This document shows, in pieces, positions 1 through 7,247 of a stretch of DNA of 24,897 bases. Source of the DNA: Thermoanaerobaculaceae bacterium. GTDB taxonomy: Bacteria; Acidobacteriota; Thermoanaerobaculia; Thermoanaerobaculales; Thermoanaerobaculaceae. Both the position numbers and the translations under genes were made by a program. The number at the start of each line of letters is the position of its first letter. Position 1 is the first letter of the stretch. The DNA lies in NCBI GenBank assembly GCA_022865555.1, contig JALHTD010000233.1:1-24897 (forward strand), given 5' to 3'. The notes beneath the pieces are model-generated. The model worked only from the letters and a program-made list of their open reading frames with translations. It did not search any database and was not told the origin of the DNA.

Positions 1-542
1 AGCTGCAGACGTCGCTCGAGCACCGCCACCTCGGGGTTTCCGGGGTCGAGATCCTTGGCGAGCTTCAGGAAGCCCCTGGCTTCCTCGGCCAGCCCGGCCT
101 CCAGTGCGTCCCGGACCCGGGTGATGTGGGTCTGGATTTCGCCGGTGGACCGCACCCGGGCCTGCGCCTCGAGCGCCAGCTGCCGCGCCTCCGTGTGTCC
201 GGGCAGCTCGCGCAACACCGACTGGGCGAGCGCCAGCGCCCCCCGGAAGTCGCGCTGGGCGAAGGCCTGGTGAGCCCTGACCAGCGTGCCATCGATGTCC
301 ATGCCGGTGTGCGCCGTCACCTCGCCGATGAGCTGCCCGAGGTCGACCGGGGAGCCAGCGGCGATTGCCTGCTCCAAGCGCTGCGCCGGTGCGAACCTCG
401 GGTCTACCTCGGTGATCGAGCGGAGGATTGTGCGGGACTCCTCGCTATGGCCTTCGCGGTGGAGGCGCACGGCCTCGGCAAAAGCCGTGAGGACGCGCTG
501 CTGGACGGTGGGGTCGAGGGAGTCATCGCCAGGGTAGGCCAT
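1..542 (-). CDS. TPR-like repeat protein, partial (C-terminus beyond left edge)
   Basis: The minus-strand frame is open from an ATG at 542 to the window edge, giving about 180 residues and no stop. The product has no signal peptide or membrane segment, so it is probably cytoplasmic. It is made of amphipathic helix pairs with TPR character at roughly residues 17-58, 85-125 and 138-178. Each contains an A/G-rich helix and ends in a 'xDPxxxxA' or 'LPGHTEA' type turn (EVDPRFAPA, ELPGHTEA, DLDPGNPEV). TPRs mediate protein-protein contacts; the partner is not visible. The start is supported by a -10-like TAGCAT only 6 bases upstream and the lack of a Shine-Dalgarno sequence, suggesting a leaderless mRNA. 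It lies downstream of ntrX on the same strand but is separated by a hairpin and has its own promoter-like box, so it is probably not simply part of that operon. A gene of this frame is quite certain; the TPR label is moderate. Confidence 0.75.
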   Translation of the reverse strand, partial: MAYPGDDSLDPTVQQRVLTAFAEAVRLHREGHSEESRTILRSITEVDPRFAPAQRLEQAIAAGSPVDLGQLIGEVTAHTGMDIDGTLVRAHQAFAQRDFRGALALAQSVLRELPGHTEARQLALEAQARVRSTGEIQTHITRVRDALEAGLAEEARGFLKLAKDLDPGNPEVAVLERRLQ

Positions 543-548
543 CGAATC

Positions 549-554
549 ATGCTA
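549..554 (-). promoter_or_regulatory. -10-like box TAGCAT, leaderless promoter of the TPR gene
   Basis: On the minus strand TAGCAT lies 6 bases before the ATG at 542, so transcription would begin at or next to the A of the start codon. The 13 bases GCTAGCATGATTC around it (544-556, minus) recur exactly at 9368-9380 (plus), upstream of the GGDEF-EAL gene. No -35 is recognisable. Confidence 0.4.
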
Positions 555-557
555 GCG

Positions 558-573
558 CCCTGCTTCGGCAGGG
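558..573 (-). terminator. hairpin directly after ntrX
   Basis: This is a perfect 6-bp stem (CCCTGC/GCAGGG) with a 4-base loop. It abuts the ntrX stop codon at 574-576. There is no U-tract, so it may be a transcript-end or processing hairpin rather than a classical terminator. Read from the plus strand the loop is C(UUCG)G, an exceptionally stable tetraloop. Confidence 0.4.
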
Positions 574-1917
574 TCAACGCGAGCGCAGGCCGAGGGCCCG
601 CAGCTTGCGGTAGAGGTGCGAGCGCTCCAACCCCAGCACCCGCGCCGCCTGTGACATGTTGCCACCACACTCTTCCACTACCCGCTCCACATACTGGCGC
701 TCGAACTGTTCACGCGCCTGTCGCAGCGTGACGAAGGCGCCGTCGCCCCCAGGCAGTGGCCCGGCCGAACGGAGGTCGAGCACGACCGGGGTTATCTCCT
801 CGTCGGCCACCATGATCATGAGGCGCTCCACGAGGTTACGGACCTCGCGCACGTTGCCGGGCCAGTCGTACGCCTGCATAATCTCCATCGCCGCCGGGCT
901 GACCCGCTTGGGCCTGACGCCGGTGCGCCGGGTGAACTGTCGCATGAACTCCTCGACCAGCAGGGGGACATCCTCGCGCCGCTGATCGAGGCCAGGCACC
1001 CTGATCGGTATCACGTTGAGCCGGAAGAGCAGGTCCTGGCGAAACCGGCCCGCGGCGATCTCGTCATCGAGGTTCTTGTTGGTCGCCGCGATGACGCGCA
1101 CGTCCACCCGCACCTCCTGGGAGCCGCCGAGGCGGGTGAAGCGCGACTCCTGGAGCACCCGCAGCACCTTCGCCTGGGTGAGCAGGCTCATGTCGCCGAT
1201 CTCGTCGAGGAAGAGTGTGCCGCCGTCCGCGATCTCGAACTTGCCGCGCTTGTTCTCGACCGCGCCCGTGAACGCACCCTTGAGGTGCCCGAAGAGCTCG
1301 CTCTCGATCAGCTCGGCCGGGATGGCCGCACAGTTCACCGCCACGAACGGGCCCTGTGCCCGGCGCGAGTGGAGGTGAAGGAGCCGCGCGACCACCTCCT
1401 TGCCGGCGCCGTTAGGCCCGCTGATCAGCACCCGGGAATCGGTTGGCGCAGCCAGAAGGATCTGCCTCCGCAGCTCCACGACCGCGGGCGAGCTACCGGT
1501 GAGCAGGGGCACTTCCTCCCCCCGCTCGACCTTCAGTTGCCGCTCGAGCCGCGCGTGGGCGAGGGCGTTGTGCACGGTCACAAGCACGCGCTCGAGAGCC
1601 AGTGGCTTCTCGAGGAAGTCGAGCGCCCCTTCCCGCACCGCCCGCACCGCGAGCTCGGCCGTGGCGTGCCCGGAGATCAGCACGACCGGAAGCTGGTGGC
1701 CTGCGGCCCGGAGCTGCCGGAGCGCCTCGATGCCGTCGATTCCCGGCAGCCAGACGTCGAGCAGCATCAGGTCGAAAATCTCGCGGGACACCGCCGCCAG
1801 CGCCTCCTCGCCGGTCGCCACGGTTGCGTCCGAGTAGCCCTCGTCTCGCAGAATGCCCGCAAGCTGGTCGAGGATCCCGCGCTCGTCGTCGACCACAAGA
1901 ATGTTGCCGTGGCTCAC
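574..1917 (-). CDS. ntrX: NtrX-like sigma-54-dependent response regulator
   Basis: Cytoplasmic transcription activator of 447 residues, the usual NtrC/NtrX length. Residues 1-120 are a receiver domain with acidic pocket D10/D11, phospho-acceptor D54 (LLDVWLPG) and conserved K104. Residues about 137-375 are the AAA+ domain: Walker A GPNGAGKE, the sigma-54 contact loop GAFTGA (about 213-218), Walker B GTLFLDEIGD, and the arginine-rich FRxDLLFRLNV segment. The C-terminus (about 405-445) is a Fis-type helix-turn-helix (MSQAARVLGLERSHLYRKL). DVWLPGIDG and GPNGAGKE resemble NtrX more than NtrC. The GTG start overlaps the ntrY stop as GTGA, and a G-rich stretch sits just before it, so it should be co-translated with the kinase. 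In known systems NtrX, phosphorylated by NtrY, controls nitrogen, redox or envelope-linked genes; the targets here are unknown. Confidence 0.93.
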   Translation of the reverse strand: MSHGNILVVDDERGILDQLAGILRDEGYSDATVATGEEALAAVSREIFDLMLLDVWLPGIDGIEALRQLRAAGHQLPVVLISGHATAELAVRAVREGALDFLEKPLALERVLVTVHNALAHARLERQLKVERGEEVPLLTGSSPAVVELRRQILLAAPTDSRVLISGPNGAGKEVVARLLHLHSRRAQGPFVAVNCAAIPAELIESELFGHLKGAFTGAVENKRGKFEIADGGTLFLDEIGDMSLLTQAKVLRVLQESRFTRLGGSQEVRVDVRVIAATNKNLDDEIAAGRFRQDLLFRLNVIPIRVPGLDQRREDVPLLVEEFMRQFTRRTGVRPKRVSPAAMEIMQAYDWPGNVREVRNLVERLMIMVADEEITPVVLDLRSAGPLPGGDGAFVTLRQAREQFERQYVERVVEECGGNMSQAARVLGLERSHLYRKLRALGLRSR

Positions 1918-3284
1918 GGAAGCCCCCCGGGGATCCGCACCACGGCCCGCACGCCGTGCGGTTGGTTGGCCTCGAGGCGCACGGTGCCGCCGTGGTCGGT
2001 GACGATCCTCTGCACCATGGCGAGACCCACCCCCGAGCCTCTCAATTTCGTCGAATAGAACGGCTGGAACAACAGCTCGGAGTCCTCCACCGGCAGCCCC
2101 GAGCCCCCATCCGTCACGGTCACGACGAACTCATCCCCCTCCCAGGTCAGCGAGACGAGCACCAGCCCATTCGCCGGGGAGGCCTCCACCGCGTTGTCGA
2201 GGAGGTTGGCGAGCACCTGGCGGAACTGCTCGGGATCGAGGAGCACTTCGCGCCCGCCCGAGTGGTCGGCGAGCTCCACCCGCAAGCCCTCCTTCACACC
2301 CTGGTACAGCGTCACCAACTGGCCGGTGAGCTCCCCGATGTGGGCGGGCCGGCGAGCCAGCGGGGGCAGCTTCGCGTACTGGGAGAAGCTGTCCACCATC
2401 TCCTGCATCGACTGGACGTGCTCGACGATCGCCCGGCAACCCTGCGACACGACACCCTGCAGGTCCGGGCTGCTGCGTTCCGAGTGGCGCGCCATGCGCT
2501 CCGCCGCGAGGCGGATGGGCGTGAGCGGGTTCTTGATCTGGTGGGCTAGGCGCCGGGCAACCTCGCTCCACGCCGCCTGGCGTTGGGCGCGCAGCAGCTG
2601 GGTGAGGTCCTCGAGGGCCACCACCCACCCCTCCGGCTGCTCGGGTGGGCCCAGCGGCACCACCGCCATCTCGAGGTTCCTGGCCACGCCGCCCGGGTAC
2701 ACCATCAGAGACCCCCGCACCGACCCCCCAGCGTTGCGGATCGTCTCGGCCAGGCGCGCGAGTCCCGCCGCGTCGAGGGCCTCGAGCGGCATCTCCCCCT
2801 GCGCCAGCGCGGGCAGGCCGAGCATCGCCGCTGCCGCCGGGTTGCCCCGCACGCGCGTTCGCTCCGCATCGAGGGTCAGCACGCCTGTCCGTACCGCACC
2901 CAGCACGGTGTCGAGGCGTCGCACCGTCGCCTGCAGCTCCTCGTCGCGCTCCCGCAGCCGCAGCACCATGGAGTTGAACGAGCCCACCAGCATCCCGACC
3001 TCGTCCTCGGCGGGGAGCGGGACCTGCTCGAGCGACTCTCCCCCCGCCACCCTCTGGGTTGTGGCGGCCAGCGCCAGCAGCGGCGCCGTGAAGCGGCGGG
3101 AGAGGTGGAGACCCAGCCAGATCGCCGCGAACGCCACGAGGAGCGCGAGACCTCCGAACCCCAGCACCACGGTGGCGGTGATGGTCGGCCGCTCCATCTT
3201 GAGGTGCTCGTAAGCGACGCCGCCGGCAGCCAGCCGCGCCTGCGCCCGTACCAGGGTTTCGGGCAGCGCCTCGCCGACCAGCAC
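1914..3284 (-). CDS. ntrY: NtrY-like sensor kinase, C-terminal part after an in-frame stop
   Basis: This stretch continues the frame of the segment at 3291-4022, from which it is separated only by one TAA. The first possible restart is the GTG at 3284, giving 456 residues. In order: the end of an extracytoplasmic sensor region (1-32), a membrane segment (about 35-60), HAMP (about 60-112), PAS (about 120-225), an HisKA dimerisation domain with phospho-acceptor H248 in RLAHQIKNPLTPI, and an HATPase with N-box ANLLDNAVEA, G1 DGGSGLP and G2 GSGVGLAM. All kinase signatures are intact. Without the upstream part the restart product would still carry one membrane helix plus HAMP-PAS-kinase. No clear Shine-Dalgarno precedes the GTG, although reinitiation a few bases after the stop is conceivable. 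The stop overlaps the ntrX start as GTGA. Whether this is a functional fragment, a recent pseudogene or a sequencing error cannot be told from one sequence. Confidence 0.85.
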   Translation of the reverse strand: MLVGEALPETLVRAQARLAAGGVAYEHLKMERPTITATVVLGFGGLALLVAFAAIWLGLHLSRRFTAPLLALAATTQRVAGGESLEQVPLPAEDEVGMLVGSFNSMVLRLRERDEELQATVRRLDTVLGAVRTGVLTLDAERTRVRGNPAAAAMLGLPALAQGEMPLEALDAAGLARLAETIRNAGGSVRGSLMVYPGGVARNLEMAVVPLGPPEQPEGWVVALEDLTQLLRAQRQAAWSEVARRLAHQIKNPLTPIRLAAERMARHSERSSPDLQGVVSQGCRAIVEHVQSMQEMVDSFSQYAKLPPLARRPAHIGELTGQLVTLYQGVKEGLRVELADHSGGREVLLDPEQFRQVLANLLDNAVEASPANGLVLVSLTWEGDEFVVTVTDGGSGLPVEDSELLFQPFYSTKLRGSGVGLAMVQRIVTDHGGTVRLEANQPHGVRAVVRIPGGLP

Positions 3285-3290
3285 GACGGA

Positions 3291-3293
3291 TTA
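3291..3293 (-). other. in-frame TAA interrupting ntrY
   Basis: On the minus strand the frame reads HLLPD-stop-SVVLVGEALPE. The bases either side keep the same frame (4022 to 1914 is 703 codons) with no insertion or deletion. Removing this one codon would give a protein of about 701 residues, close to normal NtrY length. Confidence 0.9.
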
Positions 3294-4022
3294 GTCCGGC
3301 AGGAGGTGCCAGGCCCGCACCACGAGCGTGCCGCCGAACCGCTCGCCTCGCACCCCGTTGCTCTTGAACACCTCCACGGGGAGGGGCGTGAGCCGCTGGA
3401 GCAGGCGCTGGCGGGGATCCACCAGCTCCACCACCGGGATGCCGTCGCGCAGCCAGCCCGTCAGGTGGTTCCCCAGTTCGGTGTGCAGGCGCTCGAGCTC
3501 CGTCAACCTCGCCGGCTGTGAGGCAATCCCCTGCAGCTGCCCGGCAATCACCTGCGCCGCCCGCTGGGTGCGGCCTTCGGCCTCGGCCCGCACGCCGTCG
3601 GCGAGCTCGACGCCGGCGCGCGCCATCCGCTCCACGGGTGCCGAGAACCACGCCGACGCAGCGCCCGAGAGCAGCGCCGCGCTCAGCAGGAAGAGCAGGC
3701 TTGTGGGCACCAGGATCATGACCAGGTACGAGAGCAGCAGCTTGGTTCTGAAACGGGACCCAAGGATGCCGTACCGCCGCTCCAGAGCCAGCTTGAGGAA
3801 GTTGCGCAGCAGGATGAAGAGCAGGATCGCAATGAGCGTGAGGTCGAACCACCACAGCAGAAAGGTCAGCAAGCGATTGGTGAGGTCTTCCGGGGGAAGA
3901 TCGGCCATGCGGGAGAACAGCGCGTACGCCGCCCCCGCCAGCACAAGCAGGCCCACGTACACCCCGACGAGGAATCGGTTCTGCCGCCGGTACCGCTGCC
4001 AACGCCGCCGCCAATCGCTCAC
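3291..4022 (-). CDS. ntrY: NtrY-like sensor kinase, N-terminal membrane and sensor part (ends at in-frame stop)
   Basis: This is the first 243 residues of an NtrY-type histidine kinase. Membrane segments lie at about 17-37, 52-73 and 95-118 and are followed by an extracytoplasmic sensor region. It ends at TAA 3291-3293, before the last membrane helix, HAMP and kinase domains found in the same frame downstream. I chose the GTG at 4022 because it overlaps the preceding stop codon as GTGA and has GGAG five bases upstream. An in-frame GTG at 4052 would lie inside the DUF4390 gene. On its own this fragment has no signalling output. In the NtrY family this region anchors the kinase and senses an extracytoplasmic cue that is generally undefined. 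Confidence 0.82.
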   Translation of the reverse strand: MSDWRRRWQRYRRQNRFLVGVYVGLLVLAGAAYALFSRMADLPPEDLTNRLLTFLLWWFDLTLIAILLFILLRNFLKLALERRYGILGSRFRTKLLLSYLVMILVPTSLLFLLSAALLSGAASAWFSAPVERMARAGVELADGVRAEAEGRTQRAAQVIAGQLQGIASQPARLTELERLHTELGNHLTGWLRDGIPVVELVDPRQRLLQRLTPLPVEVFKSNGVRGERFGGTLVVRAWHLLPD

Positions 4023-4519
4023 GGCGACTCCGGCACCGCGAACTGGAACCACTCGGTCCCGACGGTCGAGGGGATCACAAGGAGCTTGTAGTGCGTCAGG
4101 AACTCCGCCCGCACGAACAGCAGCAATGGCTCGGTGCGCAGCGGGACCGTGATGTCCGAGGGAGGGGGGTGCGTGACCCAGCGGATCGCCTCTTGAAGCG
4201 AACCCACCTGACCCGAGGCAAGGATCTCGCCGTCCAGCTCGGCCACCAGCGTGAACACCCCGGTGAGAGGATCACGCTGCGCCTTGACCGCCAGCTCGTG
4301 CGCCGCGACGCGCTGGTCCCACAGCCAGTGCCGGTTGCGGTAGAGGCGGAGACGGTAGGTGATGCCGACCGATGCGCCGGCCGAGAGCGCATCGCTCCAC
4401 TCCACAGGGAGCTCACGCTGCACGATCATCTGCACCGCCAACCGCCCCGGGCTGGGCATGAGCTCCACCTTGAGCTCCGGCAGCGGCGCCGCGGCCAGCA
4501 GGATCAAGGCCAGCACCAT
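4019..4519 (-). CDS. DUF4390 family exported protein, first gene of the ntrY-ntrX operon
   Basis: A 166-residue protein that begins with a short hydrophobic signal sequence (MVLALILLAAAPLPE) and is then mainly predicted beta-strand. It has the features I associate with DUF4390: an N-terminal strand with the motif PSPGRLAVQMIVQRELP, WSDALSAGASVGITYRLRLYR, and a C-terminal hydrophobic strand. Genes of this family are commonly found directly upstream of ntrY in Gram-negative genomes, and the position here agrees. The biochemical role is unknown; an envelope protein tied to NtrY sensing is an inference. The ATG at 4519 is chosen over an in-frame GTG at 4540 because the signal peptide starts there. 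No Shine-Dalgarno is visible and a TACGAT box lies 9 bases upstream, so a near-leaderless mRNA is likely. Its stop overlaps the ntrY start. Confidence 0.78.
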   Translation of the reverse strand: MVLALILLAAAPLPELKVELMPSPGRLAVQMIVQRELPVEWSDALSAGASVGITYRLRLYRNRHWLWDQRVAAHELAVKAQRDPLTGVFTLVAELDGEILASGQVGSLQEAIRWVTHPPPSDITVPLRTEPLLLFVRAEFLTHYKLLVIPSTVGTEWFQFAVPESP

Positions 4520-4541
4520 GGTGTGGCAATCGTACCACACC
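4520..4541 (-). promoter_or_regulatory. inverted repeat over the promoter and start of the DUF4390-ntrYX operon
   Basis: Perfect 7-bp arms GGTGTGG and CCACACC are separated by 8 bp and end one base before the ATG at 4519. The spacer region contains, on the minus strand, the -10-like TACGAT (4534-4529). A dimeric regulator bound here would block RNA polymerase, and in RNA the arms could form a hairpin touching the start codon. Autoregulation by NtrX is one possibility that the sequence does not prove. Confidence 0.45.
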
Positions 4542-4557
4542 GGCGAAAGCCAGTGAC

Positions 4558-4586
4558 GAGTTAAGAGTTTAGAGTCGAGAGTTCGA
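4558..4586. repeat. four tandem 7-bp degenerate repeats (GAGTTAA-type)
   Basis: Units are GAGTTAA (4558), GAGTTTA (4565), GAGTCGA (4572) and GAGTTCGA (4579), in an exact 7-base register. The stretch is strikingly AT-richer than its surroundings. It lies in the 147-bp gap between lpxC and the DUF4390 gene. The rest of the gap holds a weak minus-strand stem (4593-4606, 5 bp with one wobble) followed by TTTT, possibly the lpxC terminator. Confidence 0.6.
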
Positions 4587-4666
4587 AAACCGCCGACGCG
4601 AGCCGGGGACAGCCGAGCAGCGCCCGGGAGCTTCCAGATTCTTCACTCGTGAGTTGTTCCCTGCCC

Positions 4667-5581
4667 CTAGCCGGCCAGCGCGGCCTCGGGCTCCAGCTCA
4701 CCCGTGTAGGGCCTCACCGTGAGTGAGGCGACCCGGTCGGGCTCGACGAGCTCCCAGGCCTCCGGGTGCGCCAACAGCTCGTGCACCGCCGCCACGTGCA
4801 GGGCGTGCCCTGCCTTGTGAGCGACCACCTGGGCGCGCAAGGGGTACTCGAGCAGCGCCAGGTCGCCGACCAGGTCCAACACCTTGTGGCGAACGAACTC
4901 GTCACGGAAGCGGAGTGCTCCGGAGAGGACGCGGTTTCTGTCCACCACGATGCAGTTGGACAGGGAGCCGCCGCGCGCGAGTCCCTGCTTCTTGAGCGCG
5001 GGAACCTCGGAGAAGAAACCGAAGGTGCGGGCGGGCGCGATCGCGGTGGCAAAGCGCTGCGGGGTCAGCACCCCCACGAAACGCTGGCGCCCCACGGCCT
5101 GGGAGTCGTAGCTGACCCGGTAGTCGACCGCGAACTCGGCAGCAGGGCGCAGCTCGATCCAGCGCTCCCCGTCGCCGACGAAGACCGGCGTCCTCACGAG
5201 TATCTCGGGGATGCTGACCCCCTGCTCGGAGAGCTCCGCCTGGCGCAGCATCTCGACGAAAGGCAGCGCCGAACCGTCCAGGATCGGGACCTCGGCACTG
5301 TCGATATCCACGTACACGTTAGTAACACCGACGCCAGACAGGGCAGCCATCAGGTGCTCGACCGTACGCGCCTCGGCACCGCGAAGGTGGAGCGTCGTGG
5401 CATAGGCCTGATCGCGGGCGTTCTCCGCACGCGCCGGGATCGAGATTCCCAAGTCTTTTCGAACGAATACGATTCCTGTGCCCGGGGGCGCCGGCCGCAG
5501 CGTCAGGTTGACCTGCTGGCCGCCGTGAATCCCGACTCCGCTCGTGCTGACCGGGTTTCGTATGGTCTTCTGCCAGGCCAC
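4667..5581 (-). CDS. lpxC: UDP-3-O-acyl-N-acetylglucosamine deacetylase LpxC
   Basis: This zinc enzyme catalyses the first committed step of lipid A synthesis in the cytoplasm, deacetylating UDP-3-O-acyl-GlcNAc. It has 304 residues, the normal length. Zinc and catalytic positions are visible: H76 in TVEHLMAAL, H232 and D236 in RHKVLDLVGD (with K233), and H259 in HKAGHALH. The PARTFGFF and EVPILDGSALPFV motifs are typical. The start is GTG 5581, with GGAGGT five bases upstream. The gene stands alone, without fabZ or lpxA beside it. It is divergent from the HD-GYP gene across 151 bp and 147 bp upstream of the DUF4390-ntrYX operon on the same strand. It is the best evidence in the window for an LPS-bearing outer membrane. 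Confidence 0.96.
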   Translation of the reverse strand: MAWQKTIRNPVSTSGVGIHGGQQVNLTLRPAPPGTGIVFVRKDLGISIPARAENARDQAYATTLHLRGAEARTVEHLMAALSGVGVTNVYVDIDSAEVPILDGSALPFVEMLRQAELSEQGVSIPEILVRTPVFVGDGERWIELRPAAEFAVDYRVSYDSQAVGRQRFVGVLTPQRFATAIAPARTFGFFSEVPALKKQGLARGGSLSNCIVVDRNRVLSGALRFRDEFVRHKVLDLVGDLALLEYPLRAQVVAHKAGHALHVAAVHELLAHPEAWELVEPDRVASLTVRPYTGELEPEAALAG

Positions 5582-5664
5582 ACTTCACCTCCGCAGCGGG
5601 CCACTGCGAGGACCGTGCCAATCTCCGGCCGCCACCTGCGTGTCCACTCGGTCCCGTACTGTGG

Positions 5665-5725
5665 CCTGGCCGCCGCCAAGTGTGGTGAGAAAGCCACAGG
5701 TGGCGGTGGTAGACTTGGCGCCAGG
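5665..5725 (+). promoter_or_regulatory. inverted repeat spanning the HD-GYP promoter and Shine-Dalgarno
   Basis: CCTGGC-CGCC-GCCAAGT (5665-5681) is complementary to ACTTGGCGCCAGG (5713-5725), apart from a 4-base bulge. Between the arms is a smaller hairpin, TGTGG (5681-5685) with CCACA (5694-5698). The 3' arm covers the -10-like box and the start of the Shine-Dalgarno sequence. If transcription starts upstream, the RNA would sequester the ribosome site; if it starts near 5722, the repeat acts only as DNA. Confidence 0.35.
5707..5715 (+). promoter_or_regulatory. extended -10-like box TGGTAGACT before the HD-GYP gene
   Basis: The hexamer TAGACT ends 17 bases before ATG 5733. Transcription from about 5722 would leave an 11-base leader that includes AGGAG. 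It matches the TGNTANNNT pattern seen before other genes in this window; no -35 is evident. Confidence 0.4.
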
Positions 5726-5732
5726 AGAAGCC

Positions 5733-7247
5733 ATGGTGCCCTCGTGGGATTCCGAGCGTCAACTGCGCGCCAAGGAGATCCTTTACCGCTGCATGGAGGA
5801 GCTGGAGGCCACCAAGGCGGCCCTTTTCCTCGAGAGCAGCGAGGGCAGCTTCGAGCTGGCCACCAGCTACGGATTCGGGCGCCGGGACACGCTGCCAGCG
5901 ACCATCAAGTCCGGCCACCCTCTGTGGGACTGGGTACGCCGCAACAGGACCGCCCCAGCCTACGTCAACGGCCCCGGCGAGGTAGCCAGCCTCCAGGAGC
6001 TGCTCGAAGGCGCCGGCACCTCGCGCCTGCTCACGATACCGCTGGCTGTCGGGAGCCGCCTGGTGGGGTTGGTCGACGCCCGCGACAAGTCCCGCAAGGC
6101 TCAGTTCGGCCCGGAGGACCTGATCGTCGCAAAGTCCATCGCGCAGGCGTTCGAGAGCTTCCTGATCGAGACGGGAGCGTACGGTAGGCCCGCCCAGGCG
6201 CCGCAGCCGACGCAGCCCGCCGCGCAGGTTCCCCCACCGCAGGTCGTGATTCCGCCCCGGGCGGAGGGCCCGAGCTTCCCTCACCGATGGATCATCGAGG
6301 AGCTGACCTCCCTCCTGCGCGCCCTGTCGCGCCTGCCCGGTGTCGCCGCGGCCGCGCTCTCGGTCACCGACAGCCGGACCGTCCGCACGCTGGTGCTCCG
6401 CACGACCCCTCTCGACCAGCAGCGCCGTGAGGCGCTTGCGTCACACCAGTCGCGCACCCTGCTGGAGTCGGGCGTGCGGCTGCCGCCGGCCAACCGCTGG
6501 GGGTGGGATGAGCAGGACAGCAGCGGCGGCGAGACACGCTACGAGGAGATTCGCACCGCCGTTCTGCACCCCGGCCCGCCGGTGTGGGTCGTGCTGTCGC
6601 TCGTGACGCCCACGGGTTCACCGGTCGCCGAGGTGGTGTTCGCGGCGGCGGCCCGCCAGCTCGACCTCGCCCGCTTGGTCCGGGACTACCGGCGGGCCGC
6701 GCGCAACCTGGCGCGCGTGCTGCTGGAGCCCGGAGAGACGGCATTCCCCCACCTGCGTCAACACTCCCAGAGCACTTCGGAGCTGGGACAACGCATGGCG
6801 GCCGCCCTCCACTTCGCCGAGGACGACGAGGAGCTGGTGACCGTCGCGGCGTACCTTCACGACGTGGGGATGCGCGAGCTCGAGTACTCGCGCGTGTACC
6901 GGATGGAGCGCCCAGGCGAACAGGAGCGCCGCCTGTACCAGCGCCACCCGGCCGTGGGCGCACGGATCGTCGAGGCCGCCGAGTTCCCCGGCGATCTTGC
7001 CGGTGCGATCCGGTGCCACCACGAGCGCTGGGATGGGGCCGGCTACCCCCAGCACCTGGCCGGCCGGAACATCCCGCTCCCCAGCCGCGTCATCCACATC
7101 GCCGAGGTCTACGACGTGCTCACCTCCCCCTCGTCCTACCGCCGCCCCACCACCCGCGAGGCCGCACTCGAGGTGATGCGCGCCGAGGCCGGCAAACAGT
7201 TCGACCCCGAGCTGATCCCGGTTCTCGCCGAAGTGGTTCGCGCGTGA
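5733..7247 (+). CDS. GAF-like / HD-GYP domain protein, putative c-di-GMP phosphodiesterase
   Basis: A cytoplasmic protein of 504 residues. Residues about 10-145 look like a GAF sensor domain; 150-180 is a proline/alanine/glutamine linker; about 185-320 is a second domain I cannot name. The C-terminus (about 340-500) is HD-GYP, recognised by LHDVG (HD at 376-377), H405, HHERWDGAGYP (429-439), LAGRNIPL, D461 in IAEVYDVLTS, and GKQFDPELI. HD-GYP domains hydrolyse c-di-GMP to pGpG or GMP. The lysine that normally follows HDxG is methionine (M380), so activity is uncertain. The start ATG 5733 has AGGAG five bases upstream; an in-frame start at 5544 would run antisense through lpxC and is unlikely. 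The stop overlaps smpB as GTGA. Confidence 0.85.
   Translation: MVPSWDSERQLRAKEILYRCMEELEATKAALFLESSEGSFELATSYGFGRRDTLPATIKSGHPLWDWVRRNRTAPAYVNGPGEVASLQELLEGAGTSRLLTIPLAVGSRLVGLVDARDKSRKAQFGPEDLIVAKSIAQAFESFLIETGAYGRPAQAPQPTQPAAQVPPPQVVIPPRAEGPSFPHRWIIEELTSLLRALSRLPGVAAAALSVTDSRTVRTLVLRTTPLDQQRREALASHQSRTLLESGVRLPPANRWGWDEQDSSGGETRYEEIRTAVLHPGPPVWVVLSLVTPTGSPVAEVVFAAAARQLDLARLVRDYRRAARNLARVLLEPGETAFPHLRQHSQSTSELGQRMAAALHFAEDDEELVTVAAYLHDVGMRELEYSRVYRMERPGEQERRLYQRHPAVGARIVEAAEFPGDLAGAIRCHHERWDGAGYPQHLAGRNIPLPSRVIHIAEVYDVLTSPSSYRRPTTREAALEVMRAEAGKQFDPELIPVLAEVVRA

Noticed and set aside
3282..3293. ntrY as a naturally separate two-gene sensor system
   Set aside because: Not favoured: the break is inside the sensor domain, before the last membrane helix, in perfect frame and without a ribosome site. 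It remains possible if relatives show the same split.
2131..4014. Minus-strand open frame of 627 codons over ntrY
   Set aside because: Out of frame with the kinase domains, alanine/glycine/arginine-rich composition; a GC-rich shadow. The real frame carries every kinase motif.
6584..7243. Upstream extension of smpB in the same frame
   Set aside because: Proline/arginine-rich shadow of the HD-GYP gene; SmpB similarity begins at GTG 7244.
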